From: Vallitalea longa
GTDB lineage: Bacteria > Bacillota > Clostridia > Lachnospirales > Vallitaleaceae
Length of the DNA stretch: 64,000 nucleotides
NCBI RefSeq assembly: GCF_027923465.1
Contig: NZ_BRLB01000002.1
Coordinates: 298,443 to 362,442 of the forward strand
Direction: 5' to 3'
The notes under the pieces: model-generated
Told to the model about the DNA's origin: nothing
The model's input: the letters and a program-made list of their open reading frames with translations, nothing else
Database searches by the model: none
In this document: in pieces, positions 17,132 through 24,466 of the stretch
How the letters are laid out: each line of letters starts with the position of its first letter
Numbering within the stretch: the first letter of the stretch is position 1
Program-made: the position numbers and the translations under genes

Positions 17132-17680
17132 TTATATAAGGGCTCTCTTTTTTTGTCTATTGCCTCTTACATACCCTCTGTTTCTAAGTTTTCTGTTACA
17201 CCTTTTTTCTATCTCTTTAACGTTCACACCAAATATATTCATGGTTACAAAATGCATCTTAAGAGCTGAATATAAATCTCCTACTTGTTCCTCTGCATCA
17301 ATCAATTGTATGTATTCTTCTGAACTGAACTGTGAAACATTGGTCTTGTTTTTCGTTAACTTCTTAATTATCATTAGTGCTTTTATCATTTCACTAGCCT
17401 CTTCTATCAAGCTATCATTAACTACCATTGGATGTTTATCAACGTTGTCAAGTACTGGAACATTGAAGAACTCTGTACCTCTTTCAAAAGTGTATTCAGC
17501 TATTATTCTAGAATCACCCAATTCTTTGGCAAGAGAAACAATAATGTCATCTGGCATATTTCTTTCTTTTCTCTCATATGCTCCATAAGTGCTTGGTGCA
17601 ACTCCAACCATTACAGCTATTTGATTCTGATTCAATCCCAACTGCTCTCTTGTAGATTTGATTGTGTCTACAACACACAT
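17132..17680 (-). CDS. XRE-type helix-turn-helix protein with helical C-terminal domain
   Basis: 182 residues. Residues 6-55 are an XRE/Cro helix-turn-helix (STREQLGLNQNQIAVMVGVAPSTYGAYERK). The remainder is helical and ends in a strongly basic tail (RKLRNRGYVRGNRQKKRA). It is within the early operon, so it may regulate later early genes or act as an antirepressor; unknown. Start ATG has AAAGGAG upstream. Confidence 0.78.
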   Translation of the reverse strand: MCVVDTIKSTREQLGLNQNQIAVMVGVAPSTYGAYERKERNMPDDIIVSLAKELGDSRIIAEYTFERGTEFFNVPVLDNVDKHPMVVNDSLIEEASEMIKALMIIKKLTKNKTNVSQFSSEEYIQLIDAEEQVGDLYSALKMHFVTMNIFGVNVKEIEKRCNRKLRNRGYVRGNRQKKRALI

Positions 17681-17850
17681 TAAATAACAACTCCTTTCAA
17701 CTTGGGGAATCTTCTTATAGTACCTGATTTCTTATGTACAACAACAAATGTCTCTTCACAATCTTTTACCACTAGCCAGTCACTATAATTAAGTTTCTTA
17801 TCACTCATTAACTTCTTTTGCCTTCTTGTAGGTCTCTTTCCATGCTTCAA
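17680..17850 (-). CDS. DUF6906-like small phage protein
   Basis: 56 residues from a TTG at 17848-17850 (GGAG 9 nt upstream). The basic N-terminus KHGKRPTRRQKKLM and the strand LVVKDCEETFVVVHKKSGTIRRF are typical of DUF6906 proteins, common in Firmicute phages and of unknown role. The family normally begins at this Lys-His-Gly motif, which decides the start. Its stop overlaps the next ATG. Confidence 0.7.
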   Translation of the reverse strand: MKHGKRPTRRQKKLMSDKKLNYSDWLVVKDCEETFVVVHKKSGTIRRFPKLKGVVI

Positions 17851-18042
17851 AAAAATCATCTCCATTTCTACTATCTTGAATAAAATTACTATCATGAAAC
17901 TACATTCTGTAAAGGTTAACCTATTTATTTACTACAGCTGCCTTTGATATAATTAATACAAGTTAAATCACTTCTGGAAATGTGTACAACCATTCACTTC
18001 TTAAAATAAATTCATAACTTTGTACCATGTAAAGTACAATGA

Positions 18043-18222
18043 TTATCTTCTTTGGCAGAACCTATTACCATGCTTCTTACTCTTGATATATTTTGGTTGC
18101 TTACTGGGATCTGCCATTATCTCTTTCACTTCTGATAAGATCCCTTCTACCTCTTCCTTAGTCCATTCATCCCGTCTTAATATGAACACTATGTAACCTA
18201 CGATACTCCCTATATTCTTCAA
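18043..18222 (-). CDS. Small unknown phage protein with TTG start
   Basis: 59 residues. The TTG at 18220-18222 overlaps the TGA of the upstream gene and has AAAGGAG 9 nt before it. A hydrophobic N-terminus (IGSIVGYIVFIL) is followed by a charged, Lys-rich tail (KQPKYIKSKKHGNRFCQRR). No family known to me. Confidence 0.6.
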   Translation of the reverse strand: MKNIGSIVGYIVFILRRDEWTKEEVEGILSEVKEIMADPSKQPKYIKSKKHGNRFCQRR

Positions 18223-18467
18223 CCTGATTTGCTCCTTTCATTTTCTTCAATAACCTGCACTAGCTTTCTTCTCTGACTCAATAACCGCCTGTTGTTTTGA
18301 CTGACCAGATAACCACCAGAATAATTAATCATGTCATCTATCCTTTTGATACGTTCCCGATTGTCCGCCCAAGCGAAGCAATTAGTTCCTATTCGTTCAC
18401 TCATGGCTATACAACCATCTTTGGTATTATTGGCACAGTTAGCACAAGTTCTTTCTCGCTTAATCAT
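18219..18467 (-). CDS. Small cysteine-containing phage protein
   Basis: 82 residues. The N-terminal third has the pattern C-A-N-C, C-I, C-F (RTCANCANNTKDGCIAM, then GTNCFAW), suggestive of metal binding. The C-terminal half is a basic helix. Function unknown; early operon, overlapped by the next TTG start. Confidence 0.65.
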   Translation of the reverse strand: MIKRERTCANCANNTKDGCIAMSERIGTNCFAWADNRERIKRIDDMINYSGGYLVSQNNRRLLSQRRKLVQVIEENERSKSG

Positions 18468-18497
18468 TAACTCACCTTCATATCCAGTAATGTCTAA

Positions 18498-18800
18498 TCA
18501 ATCATCTTTAATCGCTATAACATTACATACGTTTTTCTTATAACACAACTTACCTATCAAGCATTCATTATTACAGAACCAACTAATAAGACTAGGGTCA
18601 TTGTATAGTTCTGACATAAGAATAACTATCTCCTGATTAACTGGTAGTATACCTAGTTCATATCTAGCTAATGTTGATGGATGGATGTTTAGCTGTTCGG
18701 CTGTCAAATCTCGATTTTTAAAAGATTCATTGAATTTACTAGCTCTTATTCTGGCTTGATAATAGATGTTATCTTTAGCCTTGACTGCTTCTTTACTCAT
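18498..18800 (-). CDS. Phage helix-turn-helix regulator with C-terminal cysteine motif
   Basis: 100 residues. The helix-turn-helix (LTAEQLNIHPSTLARYELG) is followed by MSELYNDPSLISWFCNNECLIGKLC; the W-F-C-x-x-E-C-x-I-G motif recurs in a family of small phage XRE proteins. A regulator within the early operon. The target is unknown. Confidence 0.72.
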   Translation of the reverse strand: MSKEAVKAKDNIYYQARIRASKFNESFKNRDLTAEQLNIHPSTLARYELGILPVNQEIVILMSELYNDPSLISWFCNNECLIGKLCYKKNVCNVIAIKDD

Positions 18801-18820
18801 GAATCGTTACCTCCCTTTAA

Positions 18821-19003
18821 CTAAGCTCCTTCAATAATCTTTTTCTTGATGATGTCTATTAGATCAGTCTCTTCACATACTTTGTCAAAAAGCTTATCTT
18901 TAATCTCTTGTAATTCTTCCTCACTGAATGACTCCCAAGGTCTTACACTACCATCTGGCATAACAAAAAACTTTTTGACAACTATATCAGTACTTTTACT
19001 CAC
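18821..19003 (-). CDS. Unknown small phage protein
   Basis: 60 residues from a GTG at 19003, which has GGAGGAGG upstream; in-frame ATG at 19033 lacks a ribosome site. It contains FFVMPDGSVRPWESFSEEELQEIKDKL, a motif seen in small phage proteins of unknown role. Second gene of the early operon. Confidence 0.65.
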   Translation of the reverse strand: MSKSTDIVVKKFFVMPDGSVRPWESFSEEELQEIKDKLFDKVCEETDLIDIIKKKIIEGA

Positions 19004-19086
19004 TTTGGTTCCTCCTCCCAAAATCAAATTCATTGTTTTTGTTATAAATGATAAAAATTATGTTAAGAATCAATAATGTCCTACTG

Positions 19087-19296
19087 CTAAGCTGTTTTAC
19101 GCAATAGATCTTCTACCTCAACACCTAATGCTTTTGATATTTTCTCTACATCTGGTAACGTGATGTAAGTACTACAGTTCTCAATCCGACTTATCTCAGC
19201 CTGTGACACTCCAACCAACCTTGCTAGCTGACTCTGGGTTACTAATTTTTCTTGTCGATAATCTCTTATTCTTTTTGCGACTATTTTGTTTAACAT
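19087..19296 (-). CDS. Cro-like XRE regulator, first gene of the early operon
   Basis: 69 residues, almost entirely an XRE helix-turn-helix (KLVTQSQLARLVGVSQAEISRIE). It is divergent from the repressor-like gene at 19432 and shares the control region with it, the classic cI/cro layout. It is strongly positioned behind a TTGACA promoter with a dyad operator. It probably represses lysogenic transcription on induction. Confidence 0.82.
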   Translation of the reverse strand: MLNKIVAKRIRDYRQEKLVTQSQLARLVGVSQAEISRIENCSTYITLPDVEKISKALGVEVEDLLRKTA

Positions 19297-19324
19297 TTAT
19301 TCACCTCCTGTATAATTATTATAT

Positions 19325-19341
19325 TATACGCTAAACGTATA
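19325..19341. promoter_or_regulatory. Dyad operator within the early promoter
   Basis: Perfect inverted repeat TATACG-CTAAA-CGTATA. On the minus strand it lies just behind TTGACA (rc, about 19346-19351), between the -35 and -10 (TATAAT or TAATAT) of the early promoter, so a bound regulator would block transcription. It is a candidate site for the product of 19432 or 19087. Confidence 0.7.
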
Positions 19342-19431
19342 TATGTCAACAAAAAAATACTTTTAATGTATTGGGATTATTCATAATTATTCTATAGAAT
19401 ATACATATAACGAATAAAGGAGTATATTATT

Positions 19432-19728
19432 ATGAACATAGGTAATAGAATTAAGCAGCTACGCAAAACTAAAAACATGACTGGAAACCATCTAGCTGAT
19501 CTTACAGGTATCTCACAATCAATTATTTCTAGATACGAAAGGAATGTAATTGAACCACCTATTTCATCTTTGAAAATTATTTGTGATGCATTTGGTATTT
19601 CTTTATCTCAATTTTTTATGACTGAAAGTAATCCAATAATGTTACAAGAGTTGGTCGATTGTGCGATACAGTTACCTGATGAAAAAGTTGAAGCATTGAT
19701 ACAAGTTGCTAAATATATGAAGAATTAA
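19432..19728 (+). CDS. CI-like XRE repressor
   Basis: 98 residues. N-terminal helix-turn-helix (RKTKNMTGNHLADLTGISQSIISRYERN) and a short C-terminal tail (MLQELVDCAIQLPDEKVEAL) likely for oligomerisation. It is divergent from the Cro-like gene. It has AAAGGAG upstream of ATG and is the best candidate for the primary lysogeny repressor, although it lacks an S24 peptidase domain, so induction would need another signal. Its tail is duplicated at 20387. Confidence 0.78.
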   Translation: MNIGNRIKQLRKTKNMTGNHLADLTGISQSIISRYERNVIEPPISSLKIICDAFGISLSQFFMTESNPIMLQELVDCAIQLPDEKVEALIQVAKYMKN

Positions 19729-19778
19729 TTGATAAACTATTTCTTATTACTCAAATCTATTAGCTTAATTTTATTAAC

Positions 19779-19979
19779 TTAAGTTACATCATCAAGTAAT
19801 TGAATAATTGATACCTCTAATACATCACACAACATTTTTAATTGTTTTAAATCTGGAGACGTTTTATTAGTTTCCCAATCACTTATCGTTGTTTGAGGTA
19901 TCTTAGTCAATTTTGATAACATCGATTGTGATAATTCTTTAGTTTTTCTAAGTTTCCTTAATTTTTCATTAAAATGCAA
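19779..19979 (-). CDS. Small XRE regulator
   Basis: 66 residues from a TTG at 19979, which is preceded by AAAGGAG at a good distance; the ATG at 19997 has none. Nearly the whole protein is a helix-turn-helix (ELSQSMLSKLTKIPQTTISDWE). It faces the gene at 20127 across a region with a TTGACA promoter and two TTAACG-type dyads, which look like its own operators. Confidence 0.75.
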   Translation of the reverse strand: MHFNEKLRKLRKTKELSQSMLSKLTKIPQTTISDWETNKTSPDLKQLKMLCDVLEVSIIQLLDDVT

Positions 19980-20001
19980 ACCACTATCTCCTTTCATCTC
20001 A

Positions 20002-20066
20002 TTAACGTTATTTCGTTAATAAAATAATATCATTATATTTTGCGTTTGTCAACGTAATATCGTTAA
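20002..20066. promoter_or_regulatory. Two TTAACG-N6-CGTTAA operators with divergent promoter
   Basis: Dyads TTAACG-TTATTT-CGTTAA (20002-20019) and CAACG-TAATAT-CGTTAA (20050-20066) lie 47-48 bp apart. On the minus strand TTGACA (20052-20047) and TATTAT are exactly 17 bp apart, a strong promoter for 19779-19979; the second dyad overlaps its -35. The arrangement predicts autorepression and possible looping. Confidence 0.7.
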
Positions 20067-20126
20067 TTATTTTATTAATTTCTGTTATACTTTTAATAGT
20101 TACATTAAAATTAGGAGGTGTTAATT

Positions 20127-20360
20127 TTGAATATATCTGAATGGACAGCAAACAGATTAAAGGTACTATGTAAAGAAAAAAATATAACTATTAATAAATT
20201 AGCTACTTTATCTGGTATAACACAATCTACTTTAAACAGCATTATTAAAGGAGAAAGTAAAAATCCTCGCCTTTCTACTATAAAAAAAATATGTATAGGT
20301 CTTAATATAAGTATTAACGATTTTTTTGATGAAAGTTTTGATGAACTTGATATTGATTAA
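20127..20360 (+). CDS. Small XRE regulator
   Basis: 77 residues from a TTG at 20127, 8 nt after AGGAGG. Helix-turn-helix NITINKLATLSGITQSTLNSIIKG is followed by an acidic tail (FFDESFDELDID). It is divergent from 19779. Related small regulators are common in Firmicute prophages and integrative elements. Its role relative to the main repressor is unclear. Confidence 0.74.
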   Translation: MNISEWTANRLKVLCKEKNITINKLATLSGITQSTLNSIIKGESKNPRLSTIKKICIGLNISINDFFDESFDELDID

Positions 20361-20386
20361 TTTTAACTACATAATCAAAATCAATA

Positions 20387-20473
20387 ATGTTTCAAGAGTT
20401 AGTCAATTGTGCGATACAGTTACCTGATGAAAAAATTGAAGCATTGATACAAGTTGCTAAGTATAGGAAATAG
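20387..20473 (+). pseudogene. Duplicated C-terminal fragment of the CI-like repressor
   Basis: Reads M-F-Q-E-L-V-N-C-A-I-Q-L-P-D-E-K-I and on to Y-R-K-stop, matching the last 29 residues of the repressor at 19432 almost word for word, also at DNA level. It has no ribosome site and no helix-turn-helix. Probably a relic of tandem duplication in the immunity region. Confidence 0.75.
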
Positions 20474-20602
20474 TTTTGTTAACTATCATTGAAATAATTT
20501 CCCGTTAGGATACTTATTCTCAAAAAAATTTTGCTATACTTAAATTTTTTGCATCTAATGTCCAAATTACAGTTACTTTCTCTTAAATATAGTTAATTAA
20601 AA

Positions 20603-20720
20603 TATCTCAATAAGACACTTATTATTATAGTATCCAATTAAGATATTGTCAAGAATTTTATTATTTTTTGTATCCAGTAAAGACATTATGCTTGAAAGTC
20701 TCCATTTTGGACAGTATAAT
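20603..20720 (+). promoter_or_regulatory. Promoter with four TATC-N7-GA(T/C)A operators
   Basis: Fifteen-bp sites at 20603-20617, 20631-20645 (perfect TATC/GATA ends) and 20671-20685, plus a variant GTCTCCATTTTGGACA at 20698-20713. The promoter is TTGAAA (20692-20697), 17 bp, TATAAT (20715-20720); the fourth site fills the spacer exactly. Likely autoregulation by the XRE protein at 20751. Confidence 0.7.
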
Positions 20721-20750
20721 TATATTAGTTTCCTAGGAAAGGATGATTAT

Positions 20751-21113
20751 ATGTTAAGAAATAGGTTAAAAAAACTTCGCATTGATAATCATTTAACTCA
20801 AGAAGAGTTAGGGAAAAAAGTTAATTTAAAAAAATCTGCAATATCAAAATATGAAAAAGGAAGAGTAGAACCTAATATTGATGTTATAATTAAATTTGCT
20901 GAAATATTTAATGTCTCTATAGATTATTTAATTGGTAAAACTGATAATGCTAACAAGATTCAATTATCTGATTGTACTCAAAATCTTTCTTATGAAATTT
21001 GTAGTTTATTAATTAATAAAGGGGTTATATCAGAAGAAGAAGAATTAACTAAAGAAAAGATTGAATGGATAAAAAAAATATTAGGACATGCAATTGATTT
21101 AAGTAAAATGTAA
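20751..21113 (+). CDS. XRE repressor-like regulator
   Basis: 120 residues from ATG 20751 (AGGAAAGGATG region upstream; earlier in-frame ATGs overlap the promoter). N-terminal helix-turn-helix HLTQEELGKKVNLKKSAISKYEKG, then FNVSIDYLIGKTDN as in Xre/SinR-like proteins, and a helical C-terminus. It is followed by a good terminator, so it is a single-gene unit with its own multi-site promoter; it could be a second immunity repressor or regulate the accessory block. Confidence 0.82.
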   Translation: MLRNRLKKLRIDNHLTQEELGKKVNLKKSAISKYEKGRVEPNIDVIIKFAEIFNVSIDYLIGKTDNANKIQLSDCTQNLSYEICSLLINKGVISEEEELTKEKIEWIKKILGHAIDLSKM

Positions 21114-21164
21114 AATACATTAAATATACTTTAAGCTCAAAACAATATATATTATCTGACATCT

Positions 21165-21195
21165 AAGCAGGGCTACATAGTAGTTCTGCTTTTTT
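21165..21195 (+). terminator. Terminator of the XRE gene
   Basis: AAGCAGGGCTAC and GTAGTTCTGCTT pair over 12 bp (two G-U pairs) around an ATA loop, followed by TTTTTT. It lies 52 nt after the stop codon at 21113. Confidence 0.8.
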
Positions 21196-21350
21196 AGAGT
21201 TATGATAACCTCTATTGATTTGGAAATTCATTAAATAAAACCAACCATTAAATGGCATAAACTATTGTTTAAAGATGATTCAAACCATTTTAATTATAAA
21301 TAAACTTATAGATTAAATAAATTTCAAAATAATATACATAAGGTGAAAAT

Positions 21351-22220
21351 ATGGATAAAAATACTATTGGACTAATAAGCCTATTAATATCAACAATTGC
21401 TACAATATTTACTTTAATATCAAAAAAAGAGAAAAAACTATGCCTTACTAAAAGTAGATATTTTCTACCTGGCGATGGCAAAAATGGAAAATTTAAAATT
21501 ATTTTTGCTATTATAAAGTACATATTATTATATTTATTTTTAGTAATTATATATATATTTATTTTTATTATTCTAGAATATTCAATAAATAATAGTAATC
21601 CCTTAAGAATTTATTTATTTTTCACCTACACTTATCTATTTTTATTATACATATTATGTACTCGTAAAATAAATGATGATGATCTAGATAAATATGATAA
21701 ACAAAACAAAAACAACATTATAATTAGAAGATTATTTATTTTACTAACTTTTTTTGTGACAATGGTTAGTGGTTATGGTCTTATAAACTTAATAGATATT
21801 GATAGTATTAAAGATATTAATAAGTCAAAAGATATTTATAACATTATAGCTATTGATAATATTTATGATATTGTAACAGCTATAATTTTTATTTCTATTT
21901 CTTTAATTACTTATATATTCATAAGTATTATGTTGTCTAGTATTAATGTTAATTGTTCTTCTTTTTATAAATTCAAAATATATTTTAAAAACAATAAATC
22001 TGTTGAATGTGATGAGATAATTGATATTGGAAAGAGTTTATTACTAAAAAAATACTATAAAAATTCTACACCAAAAAGAGTTAATATCATTGAGATAAAT
22101 AAGAGTAATGTATTTTATGTTAAAAGTTTAATTACATATAAACAGTACCCCTCACCACATAAAAAGGTAAAAAAAATAAGGAATATTTTTCTTAAATTTA
22201 TTCCCTTTCGTAATAAGTAA
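21351..22220 (+). CDS. Multi-pass membrane protein, unknown
   Basis: 289 residues, extremely AT-rich. About five hydrophobic segments: residues ~5-23, ~45-75, ~85-102, ~123-150 and ~180-205, with a charged loop in the middle and a cytosolic, basic C-terminal ~80 residues. No recognised family. The codon and base use is more AT-biased than in the phage structural genes, suggesting a cargo (lysogenic conversion or exclusion) gene. RBS is weak. Confidence 0.65.
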   Translation: MDKNTIGLISLLISTIATIFTLISKKEKKLCLTKSRYFLPGDGKNGKFKIIFAIIKYILLYLFLVIIYIFIFIILEYSINNSNPLRIYLFFTYTYLFLLYILCTRKINDDDLDKYDKQNKNNIIIRRLFILLTFFVTMVSGYGLINLIDIDSIKDINKSKDIYNIIAIDNIYDIVTAIIFISISLITYIFISIMLSSINVNCSSFYKFKIYFKNNKSVECDEIIDIGKSLLLKKYYKNSTPKRVNIIEINKSNVFYVKSLITYKQYPSPHKKVKKIRNIFLKFIPFRNK

Positions 22221-22371
22221 TTTTATCACATTATATAGGTAAATAAGACATGAATATTAGGAATCCTAGCACTCATGCCATCAAATTATCATAGAAAGCT
22301 AATTACAGAGATAAATTCACACTCTAACTAAAATAGAAACAATAAATTAATAATCAACCAATAGTACTTAA

Positions 22372-22409
22372 AAGGGATATATTGCATATATGTAATATAT
22401 CCCTTTTTT
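22372..22409. terminator. Strong, probably bidirectional terminator
   Basis: AAGGGATATATT (22372-22383) pairs perfectly with AATATATCCCTT (22394-22405) and is followed by T6 in the plus direction. It closes the plus-strand membrane gene and separates it from the convergent minus-strand nuclease gene. The rest of 22221-22569 is AT-rich and holds nothing I can identify. Confidence 0.85.
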
Positions 22410-22569
22410 ATTATATATTATATGGATAATGGGAATATAATAACTTATAAATCAAGCTAACTCATATTTCTCATAGTTTCTACCATGCTAACATTAAGTA
22501 GTTATTTAATTTTTTATTTTTAAGAAATTCAACCTAATTCAAATCAAAGCTCATAAAATTCAATAGTGT

Positions 22570-23910
22570 CTATACTTTAATATTATGTAATTCAAATAAT
22601 TTACTAATAAAATCAATTATTAGCTTTCGTGCATTATTTTGGCATAGTTCATATCCTCCAAATCTATACACATCATAACCTCTTAATTTTAATTCTCTAT
22701 CAGCATAAACCATTTGAGAATATAGTCTTGGGCTAGAGTTTTCGCCAATTGAATAATGTTGTTTACCATCAATCTCTATTACTACCCTGTCCCTATTTGA
22801 AAAAAGAAAAAGAAAGTCCATTCGTTGACGTGGTATTCTTCTCTCTCCTAGCATCTTTATTGTATATGGATCATAATGTAAATACACTTGTGGAATCAAT
22901 GCTAGCAATTTCTCACTAAACTTATGACGAAATTCTCTGAAGTAAGTATCAAAAAACAACTTTTCAGGTTCTGAATCTAATGATTTATAAAGTCTTTTGT
23001 AAAGTTCTCTTTCAAAATTTTTGTTATAACTAGATTTATTTTTACTCCACCAAGTAACCAAGTCTTTCCATAACAATCCTGTCTGCGGAATTGGTTCATC
23101 ATATATCAAACAATATTCTTCGTTTTTAATTGTTAATAAGTCGTTATTTAATGAGTCTGAAATAATAATTTCAGGTTTAGGTCCATCAGCAGAAAAAATC
23201 AAATTTTTAATTGCTCCTTTGACACCTTTAACTAATTCAACTGCTCTATAAACAGGTATCCCTGATATATAATTCAAAATTTTAAGTTCAAATCCATCTA
23301 TGTTTAAATGTTTATTTAGTAAGTCTACATATTCATATTGTTCCTTCTTATCTCTTACAAGTGGATGAACTAGTTGTTCTACAAAATCTAAAAATTGTTT
23401 GTCCGATACATAGAGTACCTTTAGATAAGAATTAAAAAGATAATTGTAGTCCCAATCATCATTATTTATCATATGTTGTCCAATATCACCAACAGCATTT
23501 ATAAATCTATAATCCGTAGATGGCATCTTATCTAGTTGCCATATCCTATTCAAAAAATCAATAATACTAACTTTTCCTTCTACATTTCCTTTTATTATTA
23601 CTTCATCTATTATATTCCTTCTTGTTAAGATAGATATTCTAAACATATTATTATTAACAAATTTTTCAGCAATTCTAGCAAAATCTACCGATTCATAATC
23701 TCTTAATAATTGTTCTGTTAGGGAAAAAATAAAATCTTGAGATTTAGAAGATAGTCTTTTAGAAACATATGTCCTTTTGCTTGAATAAGCTTCAGATTTC
23801 TCTCCAGGGTCAAGACCATATTTTAAACATATTGAAGGAACATCATATGCTTTCTCTTCATTAGCAATCAAATTAGCTATTGCAGTAATCAATTCACTTA
23901 TTTTTGCCAT
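22570..23910 (-). CDS. AbiJ_NTD3-like protein with C-terminal DUF559-type nuclease domain
   Basis: 446 residues from ATG 23910 (AGAGGAG upstream). The middle (ILTRRNIIDEVI, FLNRIWQLDKMPSTDYRF, GDIGQHMINNDDWDYN, VEQLVHPLVRD) fits AbiJ_NTD3, a domain found at the front of abortive-infection proteins. The end shows a PD-(D/E)xK-type active site, RMDFLF then VIEIDGKQHY (acidic residues near 365 and 380, Lys near 384), as in DUF559/Vsr-like nucleases. Likely anti-phage effector: sensor domain plus nuclease. It is separated from phage lytic genes and convergent to the terminator at 22.4 kb. Confidence 0.78.
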   Translation of the reverse strand: MAKISELITAIANLIANEEKAYDVPSICLKYGLDPGEKSEAYSSKRTYVSKRLSSKSQDFIFSLTEQLLRDYESVDFARIAEKFVNNNMFRISILTRRNIIDEVIIKGNVEGKVSIIDFLNRIWQLDKMPSTDYRFINAVGDIGQHMINNDDWDYNYLFNSYLKVLYVSDKQFLDFVEQLVHPLVRDKKEQYEYVDLLNKHLNIDGFELKILNYISGIPVYRAVELVKGVKGAIKNLIFSADGPKPEIIISDSLNNDLLTIKNEEYCLIYDEPIPQTGLLWKDLVTWWSKNKSSYNKNFERELYKRLYKSLDSEPEKLFFDTYFREFRHKFSEKLLALIPQVYLHYDPYTIKMLGERRIPRQRMDFLFLFSNRDRVVIEIDGKQHYSIGENSSPRLYSQMVYADRELKLRGYDVYRFGGYELCQNNARKLIIDFISKLFELHNIKV

Positions 23911-23998
23911 ATAACTCCTCTTTTCTGTTGAAAAAATTTTCAATTAACTCTCAAGAATGCCTACTTTTATAGATGTACATGCTATGGATAATCTGAAA

Positions 23999-24256
23999 TT
24001 AGCGTTTTACAAAAGTAATTTTTTCATCTTTATATGTATCAGTTACATAATCTGTTTCATATCCTGCATCTATCCATGCTATTGCTTGTGAATGCGTATA
24101 ATCATTAGCCCACCATACCTCAGCATGAACATAAGCTGACTTTGGTAATATGTTTCCTATAATTTGCTCAATATCATTAAATGACAGTGTAACAATAGGT
24201 GCTGTTGAACTTTGTAAATACCTTTTCAACCCAATATATTTATCACCTTTTGCCAT
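23999..24256 (-). CDS. DUF7662-like protein
   Basis: 85 residues: GDKYIGLKRYLQSS, then VTLSFNDIEQIIGNILPKSAY, then WWANDYTHSQAIAWIDAGY. This set of motifs marks the DUF7662 family, often found alone or at the end of nuclease or modification proteins; the function is not known. It lies between two predicted defence genes and has AGGAGG before its ATG. Confidence 0.78.
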   Translation of the reverse strand: MAKGDKYIGLKRYLQSSTAPIVTLSFNDIEQIIGNILPKSAYVHAEVWWANDYTHSQAIAWIDAGYETDYVTDTYKDEKITFVKR

Positions 24257-24466
24257 TATAATACCTCCTTTTCGCTTTCCATAATTACTCTAATATTTTA
24301 TTTTCAAAAGTGTTACTACAATTGAAATCTATACCCGTATTAATGAGCATCTGTGTAAATTTTAACCCTTCTGCTATGATGTTTAATTGATCTATGCTCT
24401 ATTATTTAGTTTGAATTTTTTATGAATAATTGGCAGTTAAAATATTAAATTCATATTTCTAACTTA

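Noticed and set aside
19391..19431. Second operator copy upstream of the CI-like gene
   Set aside because: ATATAACGAAT only partly resembles the TATACG dyad; not convincing.
20646..20750. N-terminal extension of the XRE gene at 20751
   Set aside because: It would read through the promoter and operators; ATG 20751 has the ribosome site and the helix-turn-helix start.
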